Of a stretch of DNA of 64,000 nt, positions 51,860-61,330 are shown piece after piece. The DNA lies in assembly GCA_964598255.1 (NCBI GenBank), contig CAZRBA010000096.1, positions 11,276 to 75,275 of the forward strand. Direction: 5' to 3'. This DNA is from Caldithrix sp964598255. GTDB lineage: Bacteria > Calditrichota > Calditrichia > Calditrichales > Calditrichaceae. The translations under genes were made by a program, and so were the position numbers. The notes under the pieces are model-generated. The model was not told where the DNA came from, did no database searches, and saw nothing but the letters and a program-made list of their open reading frames with translations. How positions within the stretch are numbered: the first letter of the stretch is position 1; the number at the start of each line of letters is the position of its first letter.

Positions 51860-53044
51860 ATGAAAAAACGAATTCTTCTTTCCATTGCTATCACATTATT
51901 GGTGATATTGCCGGCCTTCGCTCAATTACCCAATGCCGACCGGACATTGTTTTACACCCAAACGGGTCGTACGATTGAACCGGGGCGGTTGTTCATGTAC
52001 AATGAGATGAATTTTTTTACCAAAGTGGGCGATTTTGTCGGGAATTTGAAACCACAAAATTTTAAAGCTGTCAATTATTGGTTGGTTGCCGGTAACACCG
52101 CGTTTACCTACGGCATTGCCGATCATTTCGATGCTACTTTAGGAATTCGCGTGTATCAGGATACGCATTACAGTAACGAGTTCAATTTACCGGATGATAT
52201 TTTTCTTACATTTCGTGCGGGAAATTTTGCCATGGGTAACGGGTTTTTTCGCGGTGCCTTACTGACCAGTTTTCGCATTCCTACCGGACAAAAACATAAT
52301 TATCCGTTTGCCGAATATGCCAGCGGTGCCTTCGAATATTCGTTTTTAGGTGCTATCTCATTTTATCTGGATCCTTATTTCCCCGATCGTACGTTTAGTA
52401 TCCATTACAATATCGGTATTTGGGACCATAACGAAAAAGGTCATACGCTTTATACCTATGAAAGCGGTTATACGGATCCCCGTGGCGTTTACCACCCTAA
52501 AGGGGAAAAATTAGTAGCCACGGTAAATTCGGTGGATTTGCGCATGGCTTTGGCTGCAATTTATCCTACGGACATGTTTGATTTTCGTGTGGAGCTTTCG
52601 GGGATTTTATATTTACAACGCCCGAATGATTTTGTGTACAGTGCGGAAGAGTGGGCCTTTTTGAGTCCGAGTGTCCGTTATAAACCGGCGGAATGGTTAT
52701 CTTTGGATTTCGGGGCCGATTTTCGGGTATCCCCTTCGGTGCGCCAATGGACAAGCACAATTATCCCGGACATTTCCGATCGGGTGGACATGCCTAAAAA
52801 TTATCCATCTTGGCGCATACATCTGGGAGCAAACGTTAACTTTCAGTTGGGCCGCGGACCACAAAAGGCCGTGGATGTGTATGAACGTGAAAAAATCAAA
52901 GAAAAACGCGACTTTTTCGAGACCGTTTTAAAGGAAAAAGAAAAGACGAAATCAGTTCAAGGCGAAATTGAAAGTTTGCGTAAACTGCGTAAAGAAGCTG
53001 AAAAAGAAATCAAAGACTTGAAAAAAATACTTGAAGAAAAATAA
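51860..53044 (+). CDS. Outer-membrane beta-barrel protein with coiled-coil tail (paralogue 1)
   Basis: This is a 394-residue protein with a signal peptide ending PAFAQ. The barrel region (about 25-320) is rich in aromatic strands: GRLFMYNEMNFFTKVGDFV, YQDTHYSNEFNLPDDIFLTF, RIPTGQKHNYPFAEYASGA and SLDFGADFRVSPS. The last 60 residues are a highly charged helix (EREKIKEKRDFFETVLKEKE and a KEAEKEIKDLKKILEEK end), a predicted coiled coil. The gene at 53119 has the same order and many identical segments, so they are a tandem duplication. No known family; a periplasmic tail anchoring or assembling partners is possible. Confidence 0.72.
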   Translation: MKKRILLSIAITLLVILPAFAQLPNADRTLFYTQTGRTIEPGRLFMYNEMNFFTKVGDFVGNLKPQNFKAVNYWLVAGNTAFTYGIADHFDATLGIRVYQDTHYSNEFNLPDDIFLTFRAGNFAMGNGFFRGALLTSFRIPTGQKHNYPFAEYASGAFEYSFLGAISFYLDPYFPDRTFSIHYNIGIWDHNEKGHTLYTYESGYTDPRGVYHPKGEKLVATVNSVDLRMALAAIYPTDMFDFRVELSGILYLQRPNDFVYSAEEWAFLSPSVRYKPAEWLSLDFGADFRVSPSVRQWTSTIIPDISDRVDMPKNYPSWRIHLGANVNFQLGRGPQKAVDVYEREKIKEKRDFFETVLKEKEKTKSVQGEIESLRKLRKEAEKEIKDLKKILEEK

Positions 53045-53118
53045 AAAATAATCAAAGAAATTTAAAAAGTTGCCGAGCATTAAGATTCAAGCTAATAAAG
53101 TTTTTCTGGGAGGTTGAA

Positions 53119-54261
53119 ATGAAAAAAGTCAGCCTAATCCTTTTGGCGCTGATGGTTACCTTTGCATTTGCCCAGCCACCGAAAGGAAGCAAAAGTTTGT
53201 TGCATACACAAAGTGCAAGAACTTTAAGCAAGGGGTTTGTGACATTATATTCCGAAATGAATTTCTTTACGCGCGCCACACAGTTTGTAGGCTCCGGCCA
53301 GCCGCCGCAAAATTTCCGTGCCGCCAATTACTGGCTGGTTGTAGGGCAAACAAGTTTAAGCTGGGGTATTTTGGATCATCTCGATTTGATTCTTGCTCCG
53401 CGCATATATCAGGATACGCATTATTCCAATGAATACAATTTACCGGGCGATATTTTTGTTAGTTTGAAAGCCGGATCGTTCGGATTCATGGAAAATAAAA
53501 TGTATGGCGGCTTTATGATCAATACGCGCATTCCCACCGGTGAAAAGCACAACTATCCATTTGTGGAATATGCCAGCGGTGCCGTTGAAGTGGGCTTTAC
53601 CGGATTATTGTCGTATTATCTGGACCCCTATTTGCCCGATCGTTCGTTTAGCGCTCATCTAAATTTGGGCTACTGGAATCACATGGAAGCGGGACGAACG
53701 GTATACAATGATGGCGGGCGTTATTACGACGCAACCAAAAATTCTTCGGAATTTCAATATGCTTTCGGTTTAACATACCCTACCGACATGTTCGATTACC
53801 GTTTGGAAGTGGAAGGTATCGCTTATATTAACCGTCCGGATCCGTTTGTTTACAGCCGCGAAAACTATGCCTATGTTTCTCCGAGCATTCGTTATAAGGC
53901 TTTATCTTGGCTCTCTGCCGATTTAGGCATTGATATTCGGGTTTCTAAGGACGAAAATACCACGGATTATACGTTAGTACCCGATAGAACCAATCCCAAT
54001 TTGGATTTGCCTAATTACTGCGCCTGGCGGGTGCACATGGGTGTGAATATTCAGATATTGCCCATTACCACGCATAAACTTAGCAGCGCAGAGTTAGAAC
54101 GGGAAAAATTTAAAAAACGTGTCGAATTTTTCCAGAAAATTGTGGAGGAAAAAGATCGTACCAAGGATGTACAGGAAGAGCTGGAAAAATTGAAGAAAGA
54201 GCGCGAACAAGCCGAACAGGAACTTGAGCAATTAAAACAAATTCTGCAAGAAGAAAAGTAA
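53119..54261 (+). CDS. Outer-membrane beta-barrel protein with coiled-coil tail (paralogue 2)
   Basis: This is a 380-residue protein with signal peptide ending FAFAQ. Shared segments with paralogue 1 include a YSEMNFFTRATQFVG opening strand, RIYQDTHYSNEYNLPGDIFV, RIPTGEKHNYPFVEYASGAV, YPTDMFDYRLEVEG and YVSPSIRY. The C-terminal coiled coil (about 325-380, EREQAEQELEQLKQILQEEK end) is also kept. GGGAGG precedes the ATG, and a possible promoter TTGCCG-17-TAATAA lies at 53070-53098. The strict conservation of the tail in both copies suggests it matters for function. A strong terminator follows. Confidence 0.72.
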   Translation: MKKVSLILLALMVTFAFAQPPKGSKSLLHTQSARTLSKGFVTLYSEMNFFTRATQFVGSGQPPQNFRAANYWLVVGQTSLSWGILDHLDLILAPRIYQDTHYSNEYNLPGDIFVSLKAGSFGFMENKMYGGFMINTRIPTGEKHNYPFVEYASGAVEVGFTGLLSYYLDPYLPDRSFSAHLNLGYWNHMEAGRTVYNDGGRYYDATKNSSEFQYAFGLTYPTDMFDYRLEVEGIAYINRPDPFVYSRENYAYVSPSIRYKALSWLSADLGIDIRVSKDENTTDYTLVPDRTNPNLDLPNYCAWRVHMGVNIQILPITTHKLSSAELEREKFKKRVEFFQKIVEEKDRTKDVQEELEKLKKEREQAEQELEQLKQILQEEK

Positions 54262-54267
54262 AAATTT

Positions 54268-54295
54268 AAATCCCGGCATTTGCCGGGATTTTTTT
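54268..54295 (+). terminator. Intrinsic terminator after the tandem outer-membrane protein genes
   Basis: AAATCCCGGC and GCCGGGATTT pair around an ATTT loop, then run into T to 54295. It isolates this unit from prfB. Confidence 0.92.
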
Positions 54296-54467
54296 ATCCC
54301 CGCCAATCTTGCCTCTCTCCATTCAAACCTTTAAATTTGTGCCCAATTTACGAGTGAATTTTCGAATTTTTTATCCGGTAAAAAAGAATTGGATGATTCA
54401 GCGATTCCTGTTAACTTTATATTCTGAAAACAAGGGATTAATCAACTAAAAATTCGGAGTCAAATGC

Positions 54468-55572
54468 ATGGACAAAGACTTTCGTCAGCAAATTGAACAT
54501 TTCGAGAAACGGTTGCAAGATTTACGAGGTTATCTTTGACATAGATAAAAAGAAAGACGAAATTCGAGAGTTGGAACAAAAAACCGCACAAGACGGTTTT
54601 TGGAACGATCAGGCTAAAGCTCAGGAAACATTGCGTGCCATAAATTTACGCAAAGCCTGGGTCGAAAGCTGGCAGCGGGCTCAGGCCGAAATCGACGATG
54701 CTAAAATTCTTTTCGAAATGTTCGAAGAAGATGCTTCGGACGAACTGGCCGAAGAGCTGGAAAATCAGTTGCGAAAAGCGGAACAGCTTGTTTCCGATAT
54801 CGAATTCAGACGCATGCTGAGCGGAAAAGACGATGATAAAAACGCCATTTTGACCATCCATCCCGGAGCCGGAGGAACCGAAAGTCAGGATTGGGCATCC
54901 ATGCTTATGCGTATGTATTTGCGCTTTGCCGAACGGCAAGGTTTCGAAACGGATGTTTTGGACTATCAAGCCGGGGACGAGGCAGGTATTAAAAGCGTAA
55001 CCATCGAAATAAAAGGAGACTACGCCTACGGTTATTTAAAAGCGGAAAACGGAGTCCATCGGTTGGTGCGTATTTCTCCGTTTGATTCTAACAAGCGCCG
55101 CCACACGTCCTTTGCCTCGGTTTTTGTTCTACCGGAAATTGATGAAAATATTGATGTGGATATCAATCCCGCGGATTTGCGGATTGATACCTATCGTGCC
55201 AGCGGCGCAGGCGGGCAACATGTTAACAAAACCGATTCGGCAATACGTATTACGCACATTCCCACGGGAATTGTGGTTCAATGTCAGAATGAACGTTCGC
55301 AACATAAAAACAAGGCCAATGCGCTTAAAATTTTGGCCGCCAGACTCTATCAGCTAAAGCTGAAAGAACAGCAGGAAAAGGTTAAAGAATACGAAGAAAG
55401 CAAACGCGATATTGCCTGGGGCAGCCAAATTCGTTCGTACGTGTTTCATCCGTACAATATGGTAAAAGATCACCGCACCAATTATGAAACCAGTAACATT
55501 CAGCAGGTAATGGACGGTGATATTTATCCTTTTATCGAAAAATTTTTAGTCCGATTCGGAAGTTCCAATTAA
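54468..55572 (+). CDS. prfB: Peptide chain release factor 2, with programmed +1 frameshift
   Basis: The gene begins at ATG 54468, seven bases after CGGAGT. It reads 23 codons to an in-frame TGA at 54537, then continues in the +1 frame from GAC at 54538 to the stop at 55572, giving 367 residues. The second frame has the RF2 marks: ISPFDSNKRRHTSFAS with the SPF stop-codon tripeptide, and SGAGGQHVNKTDSAIRI with the GGQ that triggers peptidyl-tRNA hydrolysis. RF2 reads UGA and UAA. When RF2 is scarce, ribosomes pause at the TGA and shift, so the protein controls its own level. A reading frame beginning at 54493 misses the true N-terminus. Confidence 0.96.
54525..54540 (+). promoter_or_regulatory. 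prfB programmed frameshift site
   Basis: CGAGGTTATCTTTGAC has a Shine-Dalgarno-like GAGG, a short spacer, the slippery CTT codon (54534-54536) and TGA followed by C. This is the standard RF2 autoregulatory element, with a weaker GAGG in place of AGGGGG. Confidence 0.93.
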
Positions 55573-55643
55573 GCGGATTGAGGCAAAACATTTTTGCTTG
55601 CGGTAAACGAAAAATCTTAAAAATAAACAGAGGAGAAAATACA

Positions 55644-57137
55644 TTGGAAGATTTTAATCAGTTAATGAAAGTACGCTTTGAAAAACTGAAAAAATTGGAG
55701 GAGCTGGGTATTAATCCCTATCCTTACGAATACAATCAAACGCACAAATCCAAATACATTAAGGAACATTTTGACGAGCTGGAAGAGCAAACGGTTTCGG
55801 TTGCCGGGCGCATGATGTCGGTGCGTTTGATGGGCAAAGCCGCTTTTTGCGATATTCAGGACGAGCAGGGACGCATTCAAATATATGTGCGTAAAAATGA
55901 AATCGGTGATGAACATTTCGAAATTTTCAAAATGTTGGATATCGGCGACCACATCGGTGTAAAGGGGCAGGTATTTAAAACCCATACCGGAGAAATTTCC
56001 GTCTTTGCCAAAGAATTACAATTGCTGGCCAAATCGTTACGGCCTTTGCCCATTGTTAAGGAAAAGGAAGAAGACGGCAAAAAAGTGGTTTACGATCAGT
56101 TTGCCGATAAGGAGCTACGTTATCGTCAACGCTATGTGGATTTAATTGTCAATCCGGAAGTAAAAGAAGTGTTTGTCAAACGCAGCCGTATTATTCGTGC
56201 CATTCGTCAGTTTTTGGATGAACGCGAATTTTTGGAAGTGGAAACGCCGATTCTGCAGCCCATTTACGGCGGTGCCACGGCGCGTCCGTTTATTACACAC
56301 CACAACGCTTTGGATCGTACGCTCTATTTGCGCATTGCAAACGAATTGTATTTAAAACGCTTAATTGTCGGTGGTTTTGAGCGTGTTTACGAATTTGCCA
56401 AAGATTTTCGCAACGAGGGCATGGATCGTTTCCACAATCCCGAATTCACTTTGTTGGAACTTTATGTGGCCTACAAAGATTACAAATGGATGATGCGGTT
56501 TGTGGAAGAATTGTTTGCCCATGTGGCCCAAACGGTATTAGGTACCACCGAAATTACCTTTGGCGGTTATCAAATCGATTTAGCACCTCCGTGGGATCGT
56601 TTGACCATGTACGAATCCATTGAAAAATTTACCGGTGTTGATATTTCCGAGATGGATGAAAAACAATTAAGAAAAACGGCTAAAAAATTGAACGTGGAAA
56701 TTACGCCGGAAATGGGAAAAGGAAAAATTATCGATGAAATATTCGGTGAACTGGTGGAGCCCAAACTTATTCAACCAACTTTTATTTACGATTATCCCAT
56801 TGAGATGTCACCGCTGGCCAAAAAACACCGCGAAAAAGAAGGTTTGGTAGAACGTTTTGAGCCGATTATTGCCGGCAAAGAAGTGGCCAATGCCTTTAGC
56901 GAACTGAACGATCCCATCGACCAGAAACAACGTTTTTTGGAACAATTGAAATTACGCGAACGCGGGGACGACGAAGCGCAAATGATGGACGAAGATTACA
57001 TTCGCGCTTTGGAAATCGGTATGCCGCCTACGGCCGGATTGGGCATTGGTATTGACCGTATGGTGATGCTTTTGACCAACCAACCCAGCATCCGAGATGT
57101 TATTTTATTTCCGCAAATGCGGCCGGAGAACAAATGA
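55644..57137 (+). CDS. lysS: Lysyl-tRNA synthetase, class II
   Basis: This is a 497-residue class II synthetase charging tRNA-Lys. The OB-fold anticodon domain (about 40-140) includes VSVAGRMMSVRLMGKAAFCDIQD. Motif 1 is near FLEVETPILQPIYGGATARPF, motif 2 FRNEGMDRFHNPEFTLLELY and motif 3 GLGIGIDRMVMLLT. I chose the TTG at 55644 because AGAGGAG lies eight bases upstream and the result matches family N-termini; the frame open from 55578 has no ribosome site. The stop overlaps the lolC/E start (ATGA). Confidence 0.95.
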   Translation: MEDFNQLMKVRFEKLKKLEELGINPYPYEYNQTHKSKYIKEHFDELEEQTVSVAGRMMSVRLMGKAAFCDIQDEQGRIQIYVRKNEIGDEHFEIFKMLDIGDHIGVKGQVFKTHTGEISVFAKELQLLAKSLRPLPIVKEKEEDGKKVVYDQFADKELRYRQRYVDLIVNPEVKEVFVKRSRIIRAIRQFLDEREFLEVETPILQPIYGGATARPFITHHNALDRTLYLRIANELYLKRLIVGGFERVYEFAKDFRNEGMDRFHNPEFTLLELYVAYKDYKWMMRFVEELFAHVAQTVLGTTEITFGGYQIDLAPPWDRLTMYESIEKFTGVDISEMDEKQLRKTAKKLNVEITPEMGKGKIIDEIFGELVEPKLIQPTFIYDYPIEMSPLAKKHREKEGLVERFEPIIAGKEVANAFSELNDPIDQKQRFLEQLKLRERGDDEAQMMDEDYIRALEIGMPPTAGLGIGIDRMVMLLTNQPSIRDVILFPQMRPENK

Positions 57138-58369
57138 AATCTTTCGAATTTTTTATTGCCAAACGGTATTTTAAAGCCAAACGACGTACGGGTTTTATTT
57201 CCATCATTACTTATGTTTCCATTGCCGGGGTAATGATCGGAGTAACGGCGCTCATTTTGGTACTTTCGGTGATGAACGGTTTCGAACAGGAAGTGCGCTC
57301 GCGTCTATTAGGTGCGGATGCGCATTTGCGTGTACGCAAATTTTATCTGGAGCCGATTACGCGTACCGACTCGCTGATGAACTTGATTAAACATACCAAG
57401 CATGTGATTGGTGCTTCGCCGGTAATTGTGGATAAAGGTATGATTTCGGGAAAGCAACGCCAATATGCCACCATCATTAAAGGAATCGATCCCAAATTGG
57501 CAACCGACGTTACGGATATTAAAAACAAAATTATTTTGGGCGATTTGGATTTTAGCCCAATGCTGATTCACGGGAAAATGTTACCCGGAATCGTGCTCGG
57601 GCGCTATTTGGCCGATGCACTCTATGCTACGCATATCGGCGATGTGGTGACTTTGTGGACAATGCCCAAACGCGGCGGAATTTTTAGCCAGCCGCGGGTT
57701 AAGCAATTTTATGTGGCCGGATTGGTGGAGATCGGTTATTACGAATATGACAAAACACTTTCGTATATTTCACTAAAAGATGCCCGCGAGCTATTCGGAA
57801 TTAAAGGGGTTACCTGGATCGAAGTTAAGTTGGATAATTATGAGTTGGCCGGTAAAGTGGCCGCCCAATTGGAAGACGAATTGGGCTATCCGTACACAAC
57901 GGAAACATGGTTTCAGCTTAATCGCTCCCTTTATTCGTGGATGGAAATCGAAAAGTGGGGCGCCTTTGTAATTCTCAGTTTGATTATTATGGTGGCCGCT
58001 TTTAATATCATCAGCTCCTTAATCATGGTAGTCATGGAAAAAACGCGAGAGATCGGTATTCTAAAATCCATGGGCGCCTCGTCCTCGTCTATTATGAAAA
58101 TCTTTTTGTACGAAGGCCTTTTGGTAGGCGTAATCGGAACGGTGTTAGGATGTGCTATCGGGTATGGGGTTGGTTTCTTGCAATTGCATTATCATATCAT
58201 TTCGCTGCCGCCCGATGTGTACCTGATTAATTCGTTGCCGATTGTGATGGAATGGAAGGATTTTGTGGCTATTTCATCTATTTCCATCCTTTTGAGTTTA
58301 TTGGCCTCGTTTTATCCGTCGTATCGGGCTTCCAAGTTGACACCCGTAGAAGCAATCAGGTATGAATAA
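57134..58369 (+). CDS. lolC: Lipoprotein-releasing ABC transporter permease, LolC/LolE family
   Basis: This is a 411-residue inner-membrane protein. It begins FEFFIAKRYFKAKRRTGFIS, typical of LolC/E. One N-terminal helix with SIAGVMIGVTALILVLSVMNGF is followed by a periplasmic domain (about 50-270) and three C-terminal helices with EKTREIGILKSMGASSSSIM and the end KLTPVEAIRYE. With LolD it extracts lipoproteins from the inner membrane toward the outer membrane. Only one LolC/E gene is present here, so a homodimer is likely, as in many bacteria outside the Enterobacteria. Confidence 0.93.
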   Translation: MKSFEFFIAKRYFKAKRRTGFISIITYVSIAGVMIGVTALILVLSVMNGFEQEVRSRLLGADAHLRVRKFYLEPITRTDSLMNLIKHTKHVIGASPVIVDKGMISGKQRQYATIIKGIDPKLATDVTDIKNKIILGDLDFSPMLIHGKMLPGIVLGRYLADALYATHIGDVVTLWTMPKRGGIFSQPRVKQFYVAGLVEIGYYEYDKTLSYISLKDARELFGIKGVTWIEVKLDNYELAGKVAAQLEDELGYPYTTETWFQLNRSLYSWMEIEKWGAFVILSLIIMVAAFNIISSLIMVVMEKTREIGILKSMGASSSSIMKIFLYEGLLVGVIGTVLGCAIGYGVGFLQLHYHIISLPPDVYLINSLPIVMEWKDFVAISSISILLSLLASFYPSYRASKLTPVEAIRYE

Positions 58370-58370
58370 T

Positions 58371-59063
58371 ATGAATAAAGAAATCATTCGAGTCGAAAAT
58401 TTGCACAAAACTTATGTCAGCGGTCCCATTGAAGTTGAAGTTTTAAAAGGGATAACATTGGATGTGCGTCCCGGTGAAGTTGTGGTTATTAAAGGACCCT
58501 CCGGTGTTGGCAAAAGCACTCTGCTTCATTTGATCGGTGCTCTCGATTTACCCACCCAAGGTAAGGTGTTTATTGACGGACAGGATCTTGCCCGCCTGAA
58601 CAATTCGGCCATGGCGCGTTTTCGGAACAAAGCGATCGGTTTTGTTTTTCAGTTCCATCATTTGCTGCCGGAATTTACGGCTTACGAAAATGTACTTATT
58701 CCCTCCTTTATGCACGAGCCGTTAAACAAAGATAAACAAGAATACGCCAGACATTTGTTGGCAGAAGTAGGGCTTTCGCATCGCTTGCATCACAAGCCTA
58801 ACGAGCTTTCCGGCGGAGAGCAGCAGCGGGTGGCCGTTGCCAGGGCGTTGATTAATAAGCCAAAGGTTTTGCTAGCCGACGAACCCACCGGTAATCTGGA
58901 TCGCAAGAACAGCGATATGCTCTACGAACTTTTGTTGGATTTGAATAAAAAATTAAACCAAACGCTGGTTATTGTAACTCATGACGAGCACATTACGCTC
59001 AAAGCGCATCGGATAATCGAGCTGGATGACGGACGCATCGTCAGGGAAATTAACCGTAATTAG
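58371..59063 (+). CDS. lolD: Lipoprotein-releasing ABC transporter ATPase, LolD family
   Basis: This is a 230-residue ATPase (three more if the ATG at 58362 is used; the AGG site fits 58371 better). Walker A is GPSGVGKST, the Q-loop is FVFQFHHLLPEFTAYENV, the signature LSGGEQQRVAVARAL and Walker B VLLADEPTGNLD. The HLLPEF motif is characteristic of LolD/MacB-type ATPases. The start overlaps the end of lolC/E. Confidence 0.93.
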   Translation: MNKEIIRVENLHKTYVSGPIEVEVLKGITLDVRPGEVVVIKGPSGVGKSTLLHLIGALDLPTQGKVFIDGQDLARLNNSAMARFRNKAIGFVFQFHHLLPEFTAYENVLIPSFMHEPLNKDKQEYARHLLAEVGLSHRLHHKPNELSGGEQQRVAVARALINKPKVLLADEPTGNLDRKNSDMLYELLLDLNKKLNQTLVIVTHDEHITLKAHRIIELDDGRIVREINRN

Positions 59064-59219
59064 AACGATTCGGGCTGAATTGTTTCCGCATGCGTTTTTG
59101 ACGCCAATGCAAAAATATGAACGTATCACCTTGTCCCTGCGATTCATCTTGCCCGTTCGTCTCTGTTCTGTGCGGATGCGTGCGGGGAAGCTTCCGTGGA
59201 TTAAAAAGTGGCCTTGTCC

Positions 59220-61313
59220 ATGGCTGATAAAAAAGAAAAGACATACGAGCTACAATTTATCAAAGGTATCGGCCCTAAACGGGCTGCCGTTTTGGCCAAA
59301 GTCGGTATCTGTACCCTTTATGACCTTTTGAATTTTTTCCCGCGCAAATATGTCGATCGCTCTCACATTGTTACCCTCGACCAATTACAACCGGATCAGG
59401 AGGTCACGGTCATCGGCAAAATCGAAGCTGTGGGTATTCGTCATGGTGGGCGTCGTCGTTTTTTTTACATTGTACTCAGCGACGGAAAAGGTATGTTGGA
59501 AGCGCTGTGGTTTAATAGTGTGGATTATTTTAAAAATATTTTCAAAGTGGGCGAATGGGTTTCGCTTTCCGGAAAAATCGGTTTTTACCGCGGATTCCAA
59601 ATGGTACATCCCGATTACGATCGTTTGGGCGAAGGCGAGTTGGACAAACTACTCAATACCGGTAAAATTTTGGCTTTTTATTCGGGCAGCGAGGCTTTTA
59701 AACGGGTCGGCCTTAATTCCTACACTTTTCGGCGGATCTTTTTTAACTTGCTGCACAATCGGTTGCCGCAGGTAGAAGAGTACATGCCAAACGAAATAAT
59801 TACCGCACGCAAACTGATTTCGAGGGCACAGGCCTATCGTGAAATACACATTCCGCAGGATCAACGCTTATTGGAACGAGCGATTTACCGATTTAAATAC
59901 GAAGAATTTTTTCAATTACAATTGATGTTGGCTTTGCAAAGGGCCCATCAAAAAGCACGCCCCATGGGCTTTACGTTTGCAAAAAAGAGCGACCGACTGG
60001 AAAAATTGTACCGTAATTTACCGTTTACCATGACCGAAGCGCAAAAGCGGGTGGTGCGCGAAATTCGTCAGGATATGAAAAAACCTGTTCCTATGAATCG
60101 TTTATTGCAAGGAGACGTGGGCTCGGGGAAAACTCTGGTCGCCGTGATGGCCATGCTTATTGCCATCGATAACGGGAAGCAAGCCGCTTTGATGGCGCCC
60201 ACGGAAATTTTGGCCGAACAACATTATTTTACCGTTCGCAAAATGGTAGAGCCGCTTGGCGTTCGTGTTATTTTGCTGAAAGGAAGCACCGGGCAAAAAG
60301 AACGCCGTCTTATTGCCGAAGAAACGAGTAAGGGCGCCCCGTTAATTATGATCGGTACTCATGCATTAATTTACGACAGCACCAAACTGCCGAAGCTAGG
60401 GTTAATTGTTATTGACGAACAACATCGCTTTGGGGTTTTGCAGCGAGCCAAATTAATCGAAAAAGGGACGCATCCCGATGTGCTGGTAATGACCGCTACC
60501 CCGATTCCCAGAACGCTGGCCCTTACCGCTTACGGAAATTTGGATGTTTCTGTAATTGATGAAATGCCGCCTAACCGCCAAAAGGTAATCACTTTGTGGC
60601 GTTTTGACAATGCAGCGCCAAAAATTTACGATTTCATTCGTCAAAAAGTAAACAAAGGTGAACAGGCTTACATTGTTTATCCCTTGGTCGAAGAAAGTGA
60701 AAAACTGGATCTGAAAGCGGCAACGGAAGCGTATCAGCGACTTTCGCGTACGGAATTCAAAAATTACCGGGTGGGGCTGTTGCACGGACGATTAAAACCC
60801 GCGGAAAAAGAAGAAATTATGGCCCGATTTGCACAGAATGAAATTCAAATATTAATTTCAACTACTGTAATCGAAGTGGGTATTGATGTCCCTAATGCTA
60901 CCGTGATGCTCATCGAACATGCGGAACGTTTCGGACTTTCGCAATTGCATCAGTTGCGGGGACGTGTGGGGCGCGGTAAGGGTAAATCGTATTGTATTTT
61001 AAAAACGCCTTACAATGTCGGCGAAATCGCACAGAAACGTATGAAAATAATGACCGAAACACAGGACGGATTTGTGATTTCCGAAAAAGATTTGGAATTA
61101 CGCGGCTGGGGCGATTTTTTCGGAACCAAACAAAGCGGTATGCCCGATTTTAAAATTGCAAATCCCATTACGGATGGCGAAATTTTGCAACAAGCCAGAA
61201 AAGATGCTTTTGAACTGGTTAAAGGCGATCCGTTTTTACGCGGACACCCGCCTTTACTTGCATACTTAAAAAAACATCTGAAAAAACGAATGGATTTGAT
61301 TAACGTCAGTTAA
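59220..61313 (+). CDS. recG: ATP-dependent DNA helicase RecG
   Basis: This is a 697-residue helicase that reverses stalled replication forks and branch-migrates Holliday junctions. The N-terminal wedge OB-domain (about 55-160) is preceded by KGIGPKRAAVLAKVGI. Helicase motifs are GDVGSGKT (I), DEQHRFGV (II), TATPIPRTLALT (III), and LLHGRLKPAEKEEIMARF, STTVIEVGIDVPNAT and QLRGRVGRG further on. I use the ATG at 59220; a GTG 12 bases earlier is possible. No strong ribosome site is visible. Confidence 0.95.
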   Translation: MADKKEKTYELQFIKGIGPKRAAVLAKVGICTLYDLLNFFPRKYVDRSHIVTLDQLQPDQEVTVIGKIEAVGIRHGGRRRFFYIVLSDGKGMLEALWFNSVDYFKNIFKVGEWVSLSGKIGFYRGFQMVHPDYDRLGEGELDKLLNTGKILAFYSGSEAFKRVGLNSYTFRRIFFNLLHNRLPQVEEYMPNEIITARKLISRAQAYREIHIPQDQRLLERAIYRFKYEEFFQLQLMLALQRAHQKARPMGFTFAKKSDRLEKLYRNLPFTMTEAQKRVVREIRQDMKKPVPMNRLLQGDVGSGKTLVAVMAMLIAIDNGKQAALMAPTEILAEQHYFTVRKMVEPLGVRVILLKGSTGQKERRLIAEETSKGAPLIMIGTHALIYDSTKLPKLGLIVIDEQHRFGVLQRAKLIEKGTHPDVLVMTATPIPRTLALTAYGNLDVSVIDEMPPNRQKVITLWRFDNAAPKIYDFIRQKVNKGEQAYIVYPLVEESEKLDLKAATEAYQRLSRTEFKNYRVGLLHGRLKPAEKEEIMARFAQNEIQILISTTVIEVGIDVPNATVMLIEHAERFGLSQLHQLRGRVGRGKGKSYCILKTPYNVGEIAQKRMKIMTETQDGFVISEKDLELRGWGDFFGTKQSGMPDFKIANPITDGEILQQARKDAFELVKGDPFLRGHPPLLAYLKKHLKKRMDLINVS

Positions 61314-61330
61314 AGGAAAAAGGAAATCGG

